Origin: Janthinobacterium sp. Marseille
GTDB lineage: Bacteria > Pseudomonadota > Gammaproteobacteria > Burkholderiales > Burkholderiaceae_D
Length of the DNA: 64,000 bases
Reading direction: 5' to 3'
Assembly (NCBI RefSeq): GCF_000013625.1
Contig: NC_009659.1
Coordinates: forward strand, 1,426,001 to 1,490,000
Shown: one piece after another, positions 21,507 through 30,267 of the stretch
How positions within the stretch are numbered: position 1 is the first letter of the stretch
Layout: each line of letters begins with the position of its first letter
Position numbers and translations under genes: made by a program
The notes under the pieces: generated by a model
Told to the model about the DNA's origin: nothing
Seen by the model: only the letters and a program-made list of their open reading frames with translations
Databases searched by the model: none

Positions 21507-22343
21507 ATGTTAAACGCTGACCTACATTGCCACTCCAATTTTTCCGACGGTACGCTGACACCGACGGCCCTGGCTGCACGTGCCAAGGCGAATGGTGTCG
21601 ATGTCTGGGCGATGACCGACCACGATGAGGTTGGCGGACTGGCCGAGGCACGTGCCGCTGCCGCCGCACTGGATTTACCCTTTGTAGCCGGCGTCGAAAT
21701 TTCGATTACCTGGTCGGGCCAGACTGTCCACATCGTCGGCTTGCAGATTGATGAAACGAATGAAACCCTGGTCAATGGCTTGGCCACCACACGTGGCGGA
21801 CGTGAACCGCGTGCGCGCGAAATAGCAGCACAACTGGAGAAAATCGGTATAAAGGGTGCGTATGAAGGCGCACTCAAATTCGTCGATAATCCTGACCTGA
21901 TTTCTCGTACCCACTTCGCGCGCTATATCATCGAACTCGGTTTGTGCGATAACCTGCATGATGTGTTTGCCAACTACCTGGGTGAGGGCAAGCCGGGCTT
22001 CGTGCCGCATCGCTGGGCCAGTTTGCAAAACTCGGTCGAGTGGATACGCGCTGCGGGCGGAATTGCAGTGATAGCGCACCCGGGCCGTTATAAGTTCACG
22101 GATCTGGCATTTGATGCCTTGTTTAAGGAATTTAAATCCTTCGGCGGTGTCGGAATCGAAGTGACGACAGGCAGCCATACCGTTGATCAATACGATTTTT
22201 ATGCGAAGGTCGCAAAGGATTATGATTTCCTCGCGTCACGTGGTTCCGATTTCCATGGCCCCGGTGAATCTCGCGTTGATCTGGGGGGCTTGCCACCATT
22301 GCCACTGGGTGTGAAACCCGTCTGGCATAACTGGGGGTGGTGA
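21507..22343 (+). CDS. rnm: PHP-domain 3',5'-nucleoside bisphosphate phosphatase / RNase AM-like
   Basis: A 278-residue PHP-fold metalloenzyme of the YciV/TrpH family. The first metal motif is HCH (His7, His9) after MLNADL, followed by DHDEVGG, a conserved Glu in AGVEIS, AHPGRY and the C-terminal GSDFHGP. Known members hydrolyse 3',5'-bisphosphate nucleotides (pAp) and trim 5' ends of RNA. I chose ATG 21507; the in-frame start at 21429 adds 26 residues before the metal site. htpX and yciO follow; yciV and yciO are also neighbours in E. coli. Confidence 0.9.
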   Translation: MLNADLHCHSNFSDGTLTPTALAARAKANGVDVWAMTDHDEVGGLAEARAAAAALDLPFVAGVEISITWSGQTVHIVGLQIDETNETLVNGLATTRGGREPRAREIAAQLEKIGIKGAYEGALKFVDNPDLISRTHFARYIIELGLCDNLHDVFANYLGEGKPGFVPHRWASLQNSVEWIRAAGGIAVIAHPGRYKFTDLAFDALFKEFKSFGGVGIEVTTGSHTVDQYDFYAKVAKDYDFLASRGSDFHGPGESRVDLGGLPPLPLGVKPVWHNWGW

Positions 22344-22445
22344 AACTTGTGAAGATTTCGTTAAAAACAGTGAGTTACACTATTGAAATTTTCGATTGCG
22401 GTCTTATTTAGGAATCGCTCTTAACCCCCCTCTGGAGGCTATTGA

Positions 22446-23318
22446 ATGAAACGTATTTTCCTGTTCATCGCGACGAATATTGCAGTCATTGCGGTGATGT
22501 CCGTGGTCCTGTCGCTATTGGGCGTCGACCGCTTCATCTCGCAGGCAGGCCTGAACCTGCCTATGCTGCTGGTGTTCTCGCTGGTGGTTGGTTTCACCGG
22601 CTCCATCATCTCGCTGCTAATCAGCAAGCCGATGGCCAAGTGGTCGACTGGTGCGCGCGTGATCGATGCGCCGTCGTCCAGCACTGAACTGTGGCTGATC
22701 GATACCGTCAGCAAGCTGGCGCAACGCGCCGGTATCAAGATGCCGGAAGTTGCTGTTTATGACGGTGAACCGAATGCATTCGCGACCGGTGCTTTCCGCG
22801 ACTCGGCTTTGGTGGCGGTGTCGACCGGCCTGCTGCAAAGCATGACGAAAGATGAAGTCGAAGCCGTACTCGCGCATGAAGTGGCCCACGTTGCCAATGG
22901 CGATATGGTCACCATGACGCTGGTGCAGGGCGTGGTGAATACCTTCGTCGTGTTCCTGTCACGTGTGGTTGGTTATTTCGTTGATCGTGCGATTTCGCGT
23001 GACAACAATAACAGCCAGGGTATCGGTTACACGATTACAGTGATCGTGTCGCAAATCGTATTCGGTATTGCGGCTTCGGTGATCGTTGCATGGTTTTCGC
23101 GCCATCGCGAATTCCGTGCGGATGCAGGTGCTGCCAAATTGCTGGGCAGCCCGCAACCGATGATGAAAGCATTGGCGCGTCTGGGTGGTATTGAACCGAC
23201 CAGCCTGCCGGAAGGCCTGGCTTCGCTGGGTATTAATGACAAGCCAGGATTTGCGGCTTTGTTTTCCAGCCATCCGCCTATCGAAGACCGTATTGCCGCT
23301 TTACGTAGCCTGCAATAA
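22446..23318 (+). CDS. htpX: Membrane-bound zinc protease HtpX
   Basis: A 290-residue M48 metalloprotease of the inner membrane that degrades misfolded membrane proteins. Two N-terminal membrane helices (about 5-25 and 38-60), the zinc motif HEVAH at 144-148, two further helices, and the third zinc ligand Glu in [14 protein letters not shown] are present. A GGAGG ribosome-binding site lies upstream of the ATG. Confidence 0.97.
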   Translation: MKRIFLFIATNIAVIAVMSVVLSLLGVDRFISQAGLNLPMLLVFSLVVGFTGSIISLLISKPMAKWSTGARVIDAPSSSTELWLIDTVSKLAQRAGIKMPEVAVYDGEPNAFATGAFRDSALVAVSTGLLQSMTKDEVEAVLAHEVAHVANGDMVTMTLVQGVVNTFVVFLSRVVGYFVDRAISRDNNNSQGIGYTITVIVSQIVFGIAASVIVAWFSRHREFRADAGAAKLLGSPQPMMKALARLGGIEPTSLPEGLASLGINDKPGFAALFSSHPPIEDRIAALRSLQ

Positions 23319-23338
23319 TTTAAACAAAGGAAGGCGTG

Positions 23339-23366
23339 GCGGCGGTGACCCAAGGGTCGCCGCCGC
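23339..23366 (+). terminator. Hairpin after htpX, directly before yciO
   Basis: A 13-base stem GCGGCGGTGACCC / GGGTCGCCGCCGC (one G-T pair), two-base centre, then TCTTATTTT. The yciO ATG begins only nine bases after the stem, so this may both end htpX transcription and affect yciO translation. Confidence 0.65.
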
Positions 23367-23375
23367 TCTTATTTT

Positions 23376-23999
23376 ATGAGTCAATTTTTTCAAATCCATC
23401 CGGATAATCCGCAAGCGCGATTGATCAGCCAGGCCGTACAAATCGTCAGGGACGGCGGCATCGTCGCCTTGCCGACCGACTCCTGCTATGCGCTGGTATG
23501 CCATCTCGATGACAAGGATGCGGTGGCACGTTTGCGTCGCATCCGGAATGTCGATGACAAGCATCACCTGACGCTGCTGTGCCGCGACCTGAGCGAGATC
23601 GCCTTGTATGCCAAGGTCGATAACCAGCAGTATCGGATGTTGAAGGCGGCAACGCCTGGCGCGTATACCTTCATCCTCGAAGCGACCAAGGAAGTACCGC
23701 GACGCCTGAGCCACCCGTCACGCAAGACCATTGGTTTGCGCGTCCCGGAAAACCGTATCGTGCATGCCTTGCTGGAAGAATTGGCGCAGCCTTTGCTCGG
23801 TACCACGCTGATCCTGCCGGGCGAAGATGAACCGCTGACCGATCCGGAAGATGTACGTGATCGCCTGAACAAGGTGGTGGACCTGGTGATCGATGGCGGC
23901 GCCTGCAGTTTTGAGCCGACTACCGTGATCGACCTGACCAGCGGTGAACCAGTACTGCAGCGCCAGGGGCGCGGCGATGCCACGCTATTCGGCCTGTAA
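23376..23999 (+). CDS. yciO: YciO, YrdC/Sua5-family protein
   Basis: A 207-residue protein of the YrdC-like fold. The nucleotide/RNA-binding features ALPTDSCYAL, KHHLTLLCRDLSEIA and PGAYTFILEA are present, as is the C-terminal PTTVIDLT. YciO is related to the threonylcarbamoyl-AMP synthase TsaC; its own role in tRNA t6A formation is debated, so I name it YciO rather than TsaC. No obvious ribosome-binding site is seen; the ATG follows the hairpin at 23339-23366 closely. Confidence 0.88.
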   Translation: MSQFFQIHPDNPQARLISQAVQIVRDGGIVALPTDSCYALVCHLDDKDAVARLRRIRNVDDKHHLTLLCRDLSEIALYAKVDNQQYRMLKAATPGAYTFILEATKEVPRRLSHPSRKTIGLRVPENRIVHALLEELAQPLLGTTLILPGEDEPLTDPEDVRDRLNKVVDLVIDGGACSFEPTTVIDLTSGEPVLQRQGRGDATLFGL

Positions 24000-24139
24000 A
24001 CAGCCTTTCCCATCGCGCTTGTCGGCAACTGCCGGCAAGCGTGTCTTGTATGCCGCCATTGATGCTGTGAGCGGGTATATATCCGATTGCTTTAGCTGTT
24101 GTCACAAACGACAGCATCCCCTCTGATAAAATTCTGCCG

Positions 24140-24796
24140 ATGAACGATCTTATCCAAACCTTTTCCGTTTATGCATTGCCTATCGTTTTTGCGATTACGC
24201 TGCATGAAGCGGCGCATGCCTATGCTGCCAAGTACTTTGGCGATACCACTGCCTATGCGCAAGGGCGTATGAGCCTGAATCCGATCAAGCACATTGATCC
24301 TATCGGTACCTTGCTGATTCCTATCGTGCTGTATTTCGCCGGTAGTCCCTTCCTGTTCGGTTACGCCAAGCCGGTGCCGGTCAATTTCGCCAATTTGCGC
24401 AACCCGAAGAAGCAGATGGCATTTGTCGCGCTGGCCGGCCCTGCGGCCAACCTGGTGATGGCACTGATGTGGATGTTGTTGGCGGTCTTCCTGCATGCAT
24501 TCGGTTCCAATGAAGAATTCTTGATGCGCATGGCGCAGGCCGGTATTCTGACCAACCTGGTGATTTTTGCGTTTAACCTGTTCCCGATCCCGCCGCTGGA
24601 TGGCGGCCGCATCATGACCAGCCTCTTGCCGAATAAATATGCGTACAAGTTTGCGCAACTGGAGCCGTATGGCTTCTTTATCGTGCTGGCGCTGGTCTTC
24701 TTGAAGGTACTGCATTTCTGGATGGTGCCGGTCATGACGATAGCCGAAACCGGTTTGTTGCTGCTGATTTCTCCGATTACTTTTTTACTGAACTGA
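24140..24796 (+). CDS. Site-2 protease (M50) family membrane metalloprotease
   Basis: A 218-residue polytopic protein with the zinc motif HEAAH at 22-26 in the first membrane helix and the third-ligand motif PPLDGG around 151-156 (Asp154). It lacks PDZ domains and so belongs to the short FtsXRIP-like/YwhC M50B group, not RseP. Such proteins are presumed intramembrane proteases with unknown substrates. A TAAAAT hexamer ends seven bases before the ATG, so the mRNA could have little or no leader. It precedes the methyltransferase gene by six bases. Confidence 0.88.
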   Translation: MNDLIQTFSVYALPIVFAITLHEAAHAYAAKYFGDTTAYAQGRMSLNPIKHIDPIGTLLIPIVLYFAGSPFLFGYAKPVPVNFANLRNPKKQMAFVALAGPAANLVMALMWMLLAVFLHAFGSNEEFLMRMAQAGILTNLVIFAFNLFPIPPLDGGRIMTSLLPNKYAYKFAQLEPYGFFIVLALVFLKVLHFWMVPVMTIAETGLLLLISPITFLLN

Positions 24797-24802
24797 GTTC
24801 GC

Positions 24803-25417
24803 GTGTCGCAGCCACCGATGATGCCGATTCCAGGCACTAACGCACACAATGCAATGGATAGGGCTTCGGCCTGGGTTACCCGCTTTGCGCCGCTGATCCC
24901 TGATGGCGAAGTGATGGACCTGGCCTGTGGAGCAGGGCGCCATAGCCGTTTGCTGGCACAGCATGGACATGCGGTACTGGCAGTCGACCGGAACGCAGAA
25001 GCACTGGCTTTGGCGGCTGGTCCCGGCATCCAGACCATGCAAGTCGACCTGGAAACCGAAGATCCGGCGGCGAGCTGGCCGTTTGCAGAGGCTCGCTTTG
25101 CCGGCATCGTCGTCACCAATTACCTGCATCGCCCCTTGTGGGGCAGCCTGGTCGCCAGCCTGGCAAGCAATGGCATGCTGATTTATGAAACCTTTGCATT
25201 GGGAAATGAGCAATTTGGCAAGCCGTCGAATCCGGCTTTCCTGCTGGCGCACGGTGAATTGCTGGATGTCGCCCGTCAGTACGGCTTGCAGGTGGTGGCC
25301 TATGAAGACGGATATATCGCCGAACCCAAGCCGGCGATGGTGCAAAGGATTTGCATGATAAAGGCCGATAATCAGGTGGATAAAGGCATTCCGGTCACAA
25401 ATCTGCGCTTAAATTGA
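24803..25417 (+). CDS. Class I SAM-dependent methyltransferase
   Basis: A 204-residue Rossmann-fold methyltransferase. Motif I DLACGAGRHS is at 39-48, an acidic residue ends the second strand in AVDRNAEAL, and FAGIVVTNYLHRPLW carries the motif IV region. The fold resembles tellurite-resistance TehB-like and small-molecule methyltransferases; the substrate is unknown. It starts with GTG six bases after the M50 protease stop, so they are likely co-transcribed. Confidence 0.85.
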   Translation: MSQPPMMPIPGTNAHNAMDRASAWVTRFAPLIPDGEVMDLACGAGRHSRLLAQHGHAVLAVDRNAEALALAAGPGIQTMQVDLETEDPAASWPFAEARFAGIVVTNYLHRPLWGSLVASLASNGMLIYETFALGNEQFGKPSNPAFLLAHGELLDVARQYGLQVVAYEDGYIAEPKPAMVQRICMIKADNQVDKGIPVTNLRLN

Positions 25418-25503
25418 GCTTCTATTCTTTGCAAGAGCACACCACATAAGCGGGCGATCCGCTACAATCTAATATTATCCAATTTTTTCGCTCACACACT
25501 ATT

Positions 25504-26382
25504 ATGATTCAGGGCAGCTTAGTCGCAATCGTTACTCCCATGCACGCCGACGGTTCACTCGATTTACCGGGTTTGCGTAAATTGATTGATTGGCATATCG
25601 CGGAAGGTACAGACGGCATCGTTATCGTCGGTACCACCGGCGAATCGCCAACCGTCTCTGTTGATGAACATTGCGAGCTGATCCGCGTCGCGGTTGAGCA
25701 CACCGCCAAGCGTGTCCCTGTCATCGCCGGTACCGGCGGCAACTCGACTTCCGAAGCGATCGAACTGACCCAGTTTGCCAAAGATGTGGGTGCAGATGCT
25801 TCCCTGCAGGTTGTGCCTTACTACAACCGTCCGACGCAGGAAGGCATGTACCAGCATTTCAAGAAAATCGCCGAAGCGGTTGATTTGCCTGTGATCCTGT
25901 ACAACGTTCCTGGTCGTACCGTAGCCGATATGTCGAATGACACCATCGTGCGCCTGTCGAAAGTGCCGGGCATCATCGGCGTCAAGGATGCGACCGGTAA
26001 CATCGGTCGCGGCACTGAATTGCTGCGCCTGGTCCGCAAAGATTTCGCCGTATATTCGGGTGACGATGCAACTGCAATGGCCCTGATGTTCTGTGGTGCC
26101 AAAGGCAATATTTCGGTTACTGCCAACGTTGCCCCACGCGCCATGCATCAATTATGTGATGCAGCGGTGAACCAGCGTGTAGCGGAAGCGGTCGAAATCA
26201 ACAACAAAATGATTCCTTTGCACACCAAGCTGTTCATCGAACCAAATCCGGTACCTGTGAAATGGGCAATGGTTGAGATGGGTTTGATTGCCTCCGGCAT
26301 GCGTTTGCCTATCGTGCCGCTCGCTGCGGAATACCACGATACCTTGCGTGCGGCGCTGCGTGAATCGGGTGTATTACAATAA
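25504..26382 (+). CDS. dapA: 4-hydroxy-tetrahydrodipicolinate synthase
   Basis: A 292-residue TIM-barrel lyase/aldolase that condenses pyruvate and aspartate semialdehyde in lysine and diaminopimelate synthesis. Schiff-base Lys161 (VKDATG), Tyr133 and Arg138 (YNVPGR), Tyr107 (PYYNRP) and Thr44-Thr45 (VGTTGES) match the E. coli enzyme residue by residue. It precedes bamC, the arrangement also found in E. coli (dapA-bamC). Confidence 0.97.
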   Translation: MIQGSLVAIVTPMHADGSLDLPGLRKLIDWHIAEGTDGIVIVGTTGESPTVSVDEHCELIRVAVEHTAKRVPVIAGTGGNSTSEAIELTQFAKDVGADASLQVVPYYNRPTQEGMYQHFKKIAEAVDLPVILYNVPGRTVADMSNDTIVRLSKVPGIIGVKDATGNIGRGTELLRLVRKDFAVYSGDDATAMALMFCGAKGNISVTANVAPRAMHQLCDAAVNQRVAEAVEINNKMIPLHTKLFIEPNPVPVKWAMVEMGLIASGMRLPIVPLAAEYHDTLRAALRESGVLQ

Positions 26383-26479
26383 GCCCGCTCAACAAGCCCT
26401 GATGTGGCGTTCGCAGCCGAAGTTGCCAGCTGAACCAGCTTTTTAAGTATTCAACATTATTACTCGGAAGATTTCTTAC

Positions 26480-27634
26480 ATGGCTCAAAGTAGCTTCGCA
26501 AAACGTGGAATGATTTACCTGCTCGCGCTGACTGGTGGACTGGCTGGATGCAGCTCCATCAACTCCATCCTCGAGCCGGGACGCATCGACTACAAAAGCG
26601 AGGTGAAAAAGACACCTACGCTGGAAATCCCGCCCGACTTGACCCAGTTGCAGCGTGAAAACCGCTACGCCTTGCCGGACTCGAATCGTGGCACCGCTAC
26701 CGCTTCTTCGTACAATGCGCAGCAAGTGGCGCGTCCGACCGAACAGGCTGCCACCGTGGCACCGAAGGCGTTTAACGATATTCGCGTCGAACGTGACGGC
26801 TCGCAGCGCTGGCTGGTGATTAACCAGACCCCTGAAGTGTTGTGGCCGAAGATCAAGGATTTCTGGCAAGACAATGGCTTCCTGATCAATCTGGAAGCAC
26901 CGCAATCCGGCGTGATGGAAACCGACTGGGCAGAAAACCGCGCCAAGATTCCGCAAGATTTCATCCGCTCGACACTGGGCAAAGTATTCGATTCGCTGTA
27001 TTCGACCGGTGAGCGTGACAAATTCCGCACCCGTCTCGAACGTGGTGCCAACGGTACCACCGAGGTGTATATCAGCCATCGCGGTGCCGAAGAAGTCTTG
27101 ACCGGTACCGACAAGGAAACCACGGTCTGGACCGCACGTGCATCCGATCCTGACCTGGAAGCCGAATTCTTGTCGCGCCTGATGGTCTCGCTGGGAGCTG
27201 AAGATACGCGTGCCAAGGCGGCAGTAGCCAACGTCGTTGCACAATCGTCCCGCGCCAAGTTGATTAAGGCGCCTAGCGGCAGCTACGTACAGGTTGATGA
27301 AAGCTTTGAACGTGCATGGCGTCGTGTCGGCCTGGCACTGGATCGCGTCGGCTTCACCGTTGAAGATCGTGACCGCAGCCAGGGCTTGTACTTCGTGCGC
27401 TATGTAGACCAGGGCGATGATGCGAAAAATACCGAGAAAAAAGGTTTCTTCGCGAATCTGTTCACCTTTGGTTCTTCCAAGGCTGATAAGGATAAAGCTG
27501 CAGCGCGCTACCGTGTCGCCATCAAGAGCTCCGGTGACACCAGCCAAATCACTGTCCTGAACAGCGATGGCAAGCTCGAATCGTCGAAAACAGGCGAACG
27601 TATCCTGAGCCTGTTGAACGAGCAACTGAAGTAA
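26480..27634 (+). CDS. bamC: Outer-membrane assembly lipoprotein BamC
   Basis: A 384-residue lipoprotein of the BAM complex that inserts beta-barrel proteins in the outer membrane. Lipobox LAGC gives Cys24. The unstructured N-terminal segment that binds BamD (DYKSEVKKTPTLEIPPDLT) is present, followed by two helix-grip domains. It follows dapA by 97 bases and is followed by an MBL hydrolase at 31 bases. A GAAGA sequence 11 bases before the ATG is the only ribosome-binding candidate. Confidence 0.93.
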   Translation: MAQSSFAKRGMIYLLALTGGLAGCSSINSILEPGRIDYKSEVKKTPTLEIPPDLTQLQRENRYALPDSNRGTATASSYNAQQVARPTEQAATVAPKAFNDIRVERDGSQRWLVINQTPEVLWPKIKDFWQDNGFLINLEAPQSGVMETDWAENRAKIPQDFIRSTLGKVFDSLYSTGERDKFRTRLERGANGTTEVYISHRGAEEVLTGTDKETTVWTARASDPDLEAEFLSRLMVSLGAEDTRAKAAVANVVAQSSRAKLIKAPSGSYVQVDESFERAWRRVGLALDRVGFTVEDRDRSQGLYFVRYVDQGDDAKNTEKKGFFANLFTFGSSKADKDKAAARYRVAIKSSGDTSQITVLNSDGKLESSKTGERILSLLNEQLK

Positions 27635-27665
27635 TTGTTGTAATGCCTGCTGACGAGGCCTGCGC

Positions 27666-28445
27666 ATGAAATTTGCCAGCCTCGGCAGTGGCAGTGAAGG
27701 AAACGCCTTACTCATTTCTACCCAATCCGGCAGCACGCGTACTACGCTGATGCTGGATTGCGGCTTCGGCATCAAGGAAACCGAAAGACGTCTGGCCAGA
27801 TTGCAGATGCTCCCGACGGATCTCTCCGGCATCATTGTTACCCACGAGCACCAGGACCATGTAGGCGGCGTATTCAAGTTCGCCCGGCGGCACAAACTGC
27901 CGGTCTGGCTTACTTATGGCACTTACCAGGCTGTGCACGACAAGTGTGATGGCGTGCAGCTGCATTTTTGTCGCGATAACGAACGCTTCGCAATCGGCGA
28001 CCTGGAGTTGCTGCCTTATACCGTGCCGCATGATGCGCGTGAACCGGTGCAATACGTCGCCAGCGACGGCACACGCAGACTTGGTGTGCTGACCGATGCC
28101 GGACATGGCACTGCGCACATGGTCGCCGCCCTGGGCGGCTGTGATGCCTTGATGCTGGAATGTAATCATGACCGGCAAATGCTGGTCAATTCCACTTATC
28201 CGCCTTCACTCAAGCAGCGCATAGGCGGCGAGTACGGACACCTGTCGAATCATGCAGCGGGAGAGATATTGGCTGCGCTCGATAAATCACGCCTGCAGCG
28301 GATTGTGGGCGCGCATCTGAGTCTGAAAAACAATACGCCGGAACTGGCGCGTGCGGCCTTGATGCAGGTGGTGGCGGATCGTGCCGAAGTCTTGATTGCT
28401 TGCCAGGAAGAAGGCTTCGATTGGGTGGCGGTGGCCGCGCCCTGA
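27666..28445 (+). CDS. Metallo-beta-lactamase-fold hydrolase (YycJ/WalJ-like)
   Basis: A 259-residue MBL-fold protein. The start MKFASLGSGSEGNALLI and the metal motif HEHQDH at 60-65, with VPHDAREPV, LTDAGH and GAHLSLKNN downstream, match the YycJ (WalJ) group of exonuclease-like MBL proteins. Members have been linked to DNA mismatch repair and cell-wall control in Gram-positives; in proteobacteria the role is unclear. It lies downstream of bamC and ends at a hairpin terminator. Confidence 0.88.
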   Translation: MKFASLGSGSEGNALLISTQSGSTRTTLMLDCGFGIKETERRLARLQMLPTDLSGIIVTHEHQDHVGGVFKFARRHKLPVWLTYGTYQAVHDKCDGVQLHFCRDNERFAIGDLELLPYTVPHDAREPVQYVASDGTRRLGVLTDAGHGTAHMVAALGGCDALMLECNHDRQMLVNSTYPPSLKQRIGGEYGHLSNHAAGEILAALDKSRLQRIVGAHLSLKNNTPELARAALMQVVADRAEVLIACQEEGFDWVAVAAP

Positions 28446-28477
28446 ATGGAGTAGTGCGGTTGAAATGTACAGACGTA

Positions 28478-28505
28478 AAAAAGCCGACCCGAGGGTCGGC
28501 TTTTT
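28478..28505. terminator. Bidirectional terminator after the MBL gene
   Basis: Stem AAGCCGACCC / GGGTCGGCTT with two-base centre, A-run left and T-run right. It serves the MBL gene (+) and the convergent lipoprotein gene ending at 28525 (-). Confidence 0.9.
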
Positions 28506-28524
28506 CATCCAGAAACTGGATTAA

Positions 28525-28758
28525 TTACTTAGCTGCTGGTGCTTCAGCTGGAGCTGCTGCAGGAGCTGCTGGAGCTTCAGTTGCAGGAGCTGCTGGAGCT
28601 TCTGCTGCTGGAGCAGCTGCTGGTGCTGCTGGAGCTTCAGCTGCTGGAGCTGCTGCAGGTGCTTCAACTGCTGCTGGAGTTGCAGGAGCTTCTTCTTTTT
28701 TGCTGCAAGCGGTCAAAGCGATAGCCAACAGGGATGCGATCAGCAAGGATTTTGTCAT
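28525..28758 (-). CDS. Small Ala/Pro/Glu-repeat lipoprotein
   Basis: A 77-residue lipoprotein. The signal peptide ends in LTAC, with Cys18 lipidated, followed by SKKEEAP and then an almost pure Ala-Pro-Glu low-complexity chain of units like EAPAAP and AAAPAAEAPAAP. The chain could be an extended spacer reaching from the membrane into the periplasm. The DNA is equally repetitive: GGAGCTGCTG occurs at least four times on the plus strand, so length may vary between strains. A palindrome lies 42 bases upstream of the ATG. Confidence 0.8.
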   Translation of the reverse strand: MTKSLLIASLLAIALTACSKKEEAPATPAAVEAPAAAPAAEAPAAPAAAPAAEAPAAPATEAPAAPAAAPAEAPAAK

Positions 28759-28799
28759 GATTATCTTTCAATAACTAGGTTGATATTAATTTGCGATGA

Positions 28800-28897
28800 A
28801 TAATTACCGGTAATTATCGCTCTATAGGGTGCTTCGTAGTATTTCGAACCATAATGCTGCGGTGCGATGAAACGAAACCTTCCTAACCGGTAATTAT
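28800..28897. promoter_or_regulatory. Candidate operator: 18-bp palindrome and a second partial copy
   Basis: A perfect palindrome ATAATTACCGGTAATTAT occupies 28800-28817. Twelve bases of it, ACCGGTAATTAT, recur exactly at 28886-28897 in the same orientation, 80 bases away. Both lie in the 282-base space between the divergent-side start of the repeat lipoprotein (ATG 28758, minus strand) and the end of roxA. I see no gene in this space. A dimeric regulator binding here is inference. Confidence 0.5.
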
Positions 28898-29040
28898 AGC
28901 GCTTCTTTTTGTCCGTGACACAACACTTTTACATTTTGGTAAGTGCGAGTTTGTAACAAAATATGTAAGAAATCCGGCCCCGGTTTTTTTGTGCCTCATC
29001 CTTTATGCACATTACTCCGGGCAATTTCGTTTATTTTGCT

Positions 29041-30162
29041 TTATCCCAGTCGCAGCCAGCCATCTTTGTGCCATGTATGGAAAGCATCGATCACATCGGC
29101 CGATGCAGAAGCGATAATCGTTCCACTGAGCTGCCGCGTATTCGCCAATTCCGTCAAAATTGCCAAATCTTCATCGCCGACTTCAAAGGAAGTGCCATTA
29201 ATGAAGATGTAATTGTTGCGATGCAGCATAAGGCTTTTAAGAGAAAGCTTGATGCCGCTTTTTTTTGCGTTTTGCAGGAAGCGGGCACGCGTCAGGTTTT
29301 CTTCCGGTGCGTCGAAATAGATCTGTGCCTTGGGTTCGGATAGATACTCGCCGACAAACAGCGCAATGTCTTCCTGTGTAAAGCGAACCTTGTTTAATTC
29401 GGCGGCAATGCGCGACAGCATCGCAGCACTGATCTCGGCGCTGTGTTTGGCCGGTTTCAGGTCAGGGTCGGCGTAGCGGCCCGGCAAGTCTATCGAATCG
29501 ATCATCGATTCCAGGAAAGCTTCGCCCAGCTCCTGATAAGACGGTGCCCGGAAACCGATTGAATATGTCATGCACTCATCCATCGCCACACCTTCATGCG
29601 CGTACTGTGGCGGCAGGTAAAGCATATCGCCGGGGGCTAGGATGAACTCTTCTTCCGGTTTGAAATTTTTCAGGATTTTCAAAGGCATGCCATCGACCAG
29701 TGTCAGGTCGGTTTGCGCGCCTATGCGCCAGCGGCGGTGGCCGTGCGCCTGCAGCAGGAAGACGTCATAGGAGTCGAAATGCGCGCCCACGCCGCCGGTT
29801 TCGGTGGCGTAGCTGATCATCAGGTCATCCAGTCGTGCATCCGGGATGAAGCTGAACTCGCGCATCAAGGAATCGACCGCTTCGTCGTGCAAATTGACGC
29901 CTTGTACCAGCAAAGTCCAGTCTTTTTGCTTTAAGGGTGGCAACTGTTCGAAGGGGCCGCTGTCCATATTCCACTCACGCTTTACATGTGTAATCAGGCG
30001 TGATTCCACATCTTCGCTCTTGACCAGACCGAACAGTTCATCGCGTGACAACAGGGGCTTGAAATCGGGGATAGCCTGGCGGATCAGCAAGGGTTTCTTG
30101 TGCCAGTAATCGCGCAGGAATTCTGCGGCGGTGAGACCGCCTAAAAGAGTCAATTTTTTCAT
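29041..30162 (-). CDS. roxA: Ribosomal protein L16 arginine hydroxylase (JmjC/cupin)
   Basis: A 373-residue 2-oxoglutarate/Fe(II) oxygenase of the YcfD type that hydroxylates an arginine of ribosomal protein L16. The iron triad is His128, Asp130 (GAHFDSYDVF) and His189 (PPQYAHEG), close to the E. coli positions. N-terminal LTAAEFLRDYWHKKPLLIRQA is typical. The JmjC core is followed by a helical dimerisation part and a winged-helix C-terminus. I chose ATG 30162; a longer in-frame start at 30216 adds 18 atypical residues. Confidence 0.93.
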   Translation of the reverse strand: MKKLTLLGGLTAAEFLRDYWHKKPLLIRQAIPDFKPLLSRDELFGLVKSEDVESRLITHVKREWNMDSGPFEQLPPLKQKDWTLLVQGVNLHDEAVDSLMREFSFIPDARLDDLMISYATETGGVGAHFDSYDVFLLQAHGHRRWRIGAQTDLTLVDGMPLKILKNFKPEEEFILAPGDMLYLPPQYAHEGVAMDECMTYSIGFRAPSYQELGEAFLESMIDSIDLPGRYADPDLKPAKHSAEISAAMLSRIAAELNKVRFTQEDIALFVGEYLSEPKAQIYFDAPEENLTRARFLQNAKKSGIKLSLKSLMLHRNNYIFINGTSFEVGDEDLAILTELANTRQLSGTIIASASADVIDAFHTWHKDGWLRLG

Positions 30163-30209
30163 GGCGCCATTATATCGCTTGCCGTATTTGCCCGGCGCGC
30201 AGACTTGCC

Positions 30210-30238
30210 GTGTCACGGGATAAGTGCACGGGTATAAT
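30210..30238 (+). promoter_or_regulatory. Promoter of slyD
   Basis: -35 GTGTCA (four of six matches) and perfect -10 TATAAT (30233-30238) separated by 17 bases, ending 29 bases before the slyD ATG. Confidence 0.6.
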
Positions 30239-30267
30239 TGCGGCCATATTTAAATGAAAGGATCATC

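Noticed and set aside
26309..27895. A 528-codon minus-strand open frame across the dapA end, bamC and the MBL start
   Set aside because: It is antisense to three well-supported genes, has no recognisable domain, and arises from low stop-codon frequency opposite GC-rich coding frames.
28540..28700. Repetitive DNA considered as a CRISPR array or minisatellite locus
   Set aside because: Repeats are short, adjacent and in frame in a lipoprotein gene, with no unique spacers and no cas genes.
28400..28774. A 124-codon Gly/Ala-rich plus-strand frame opposite the repeat lipoprotein
   Set aside because: It crosses a strong terminator and mirrors the repeat; the minus-strand frame has a clear lipoprotein signal peptide.
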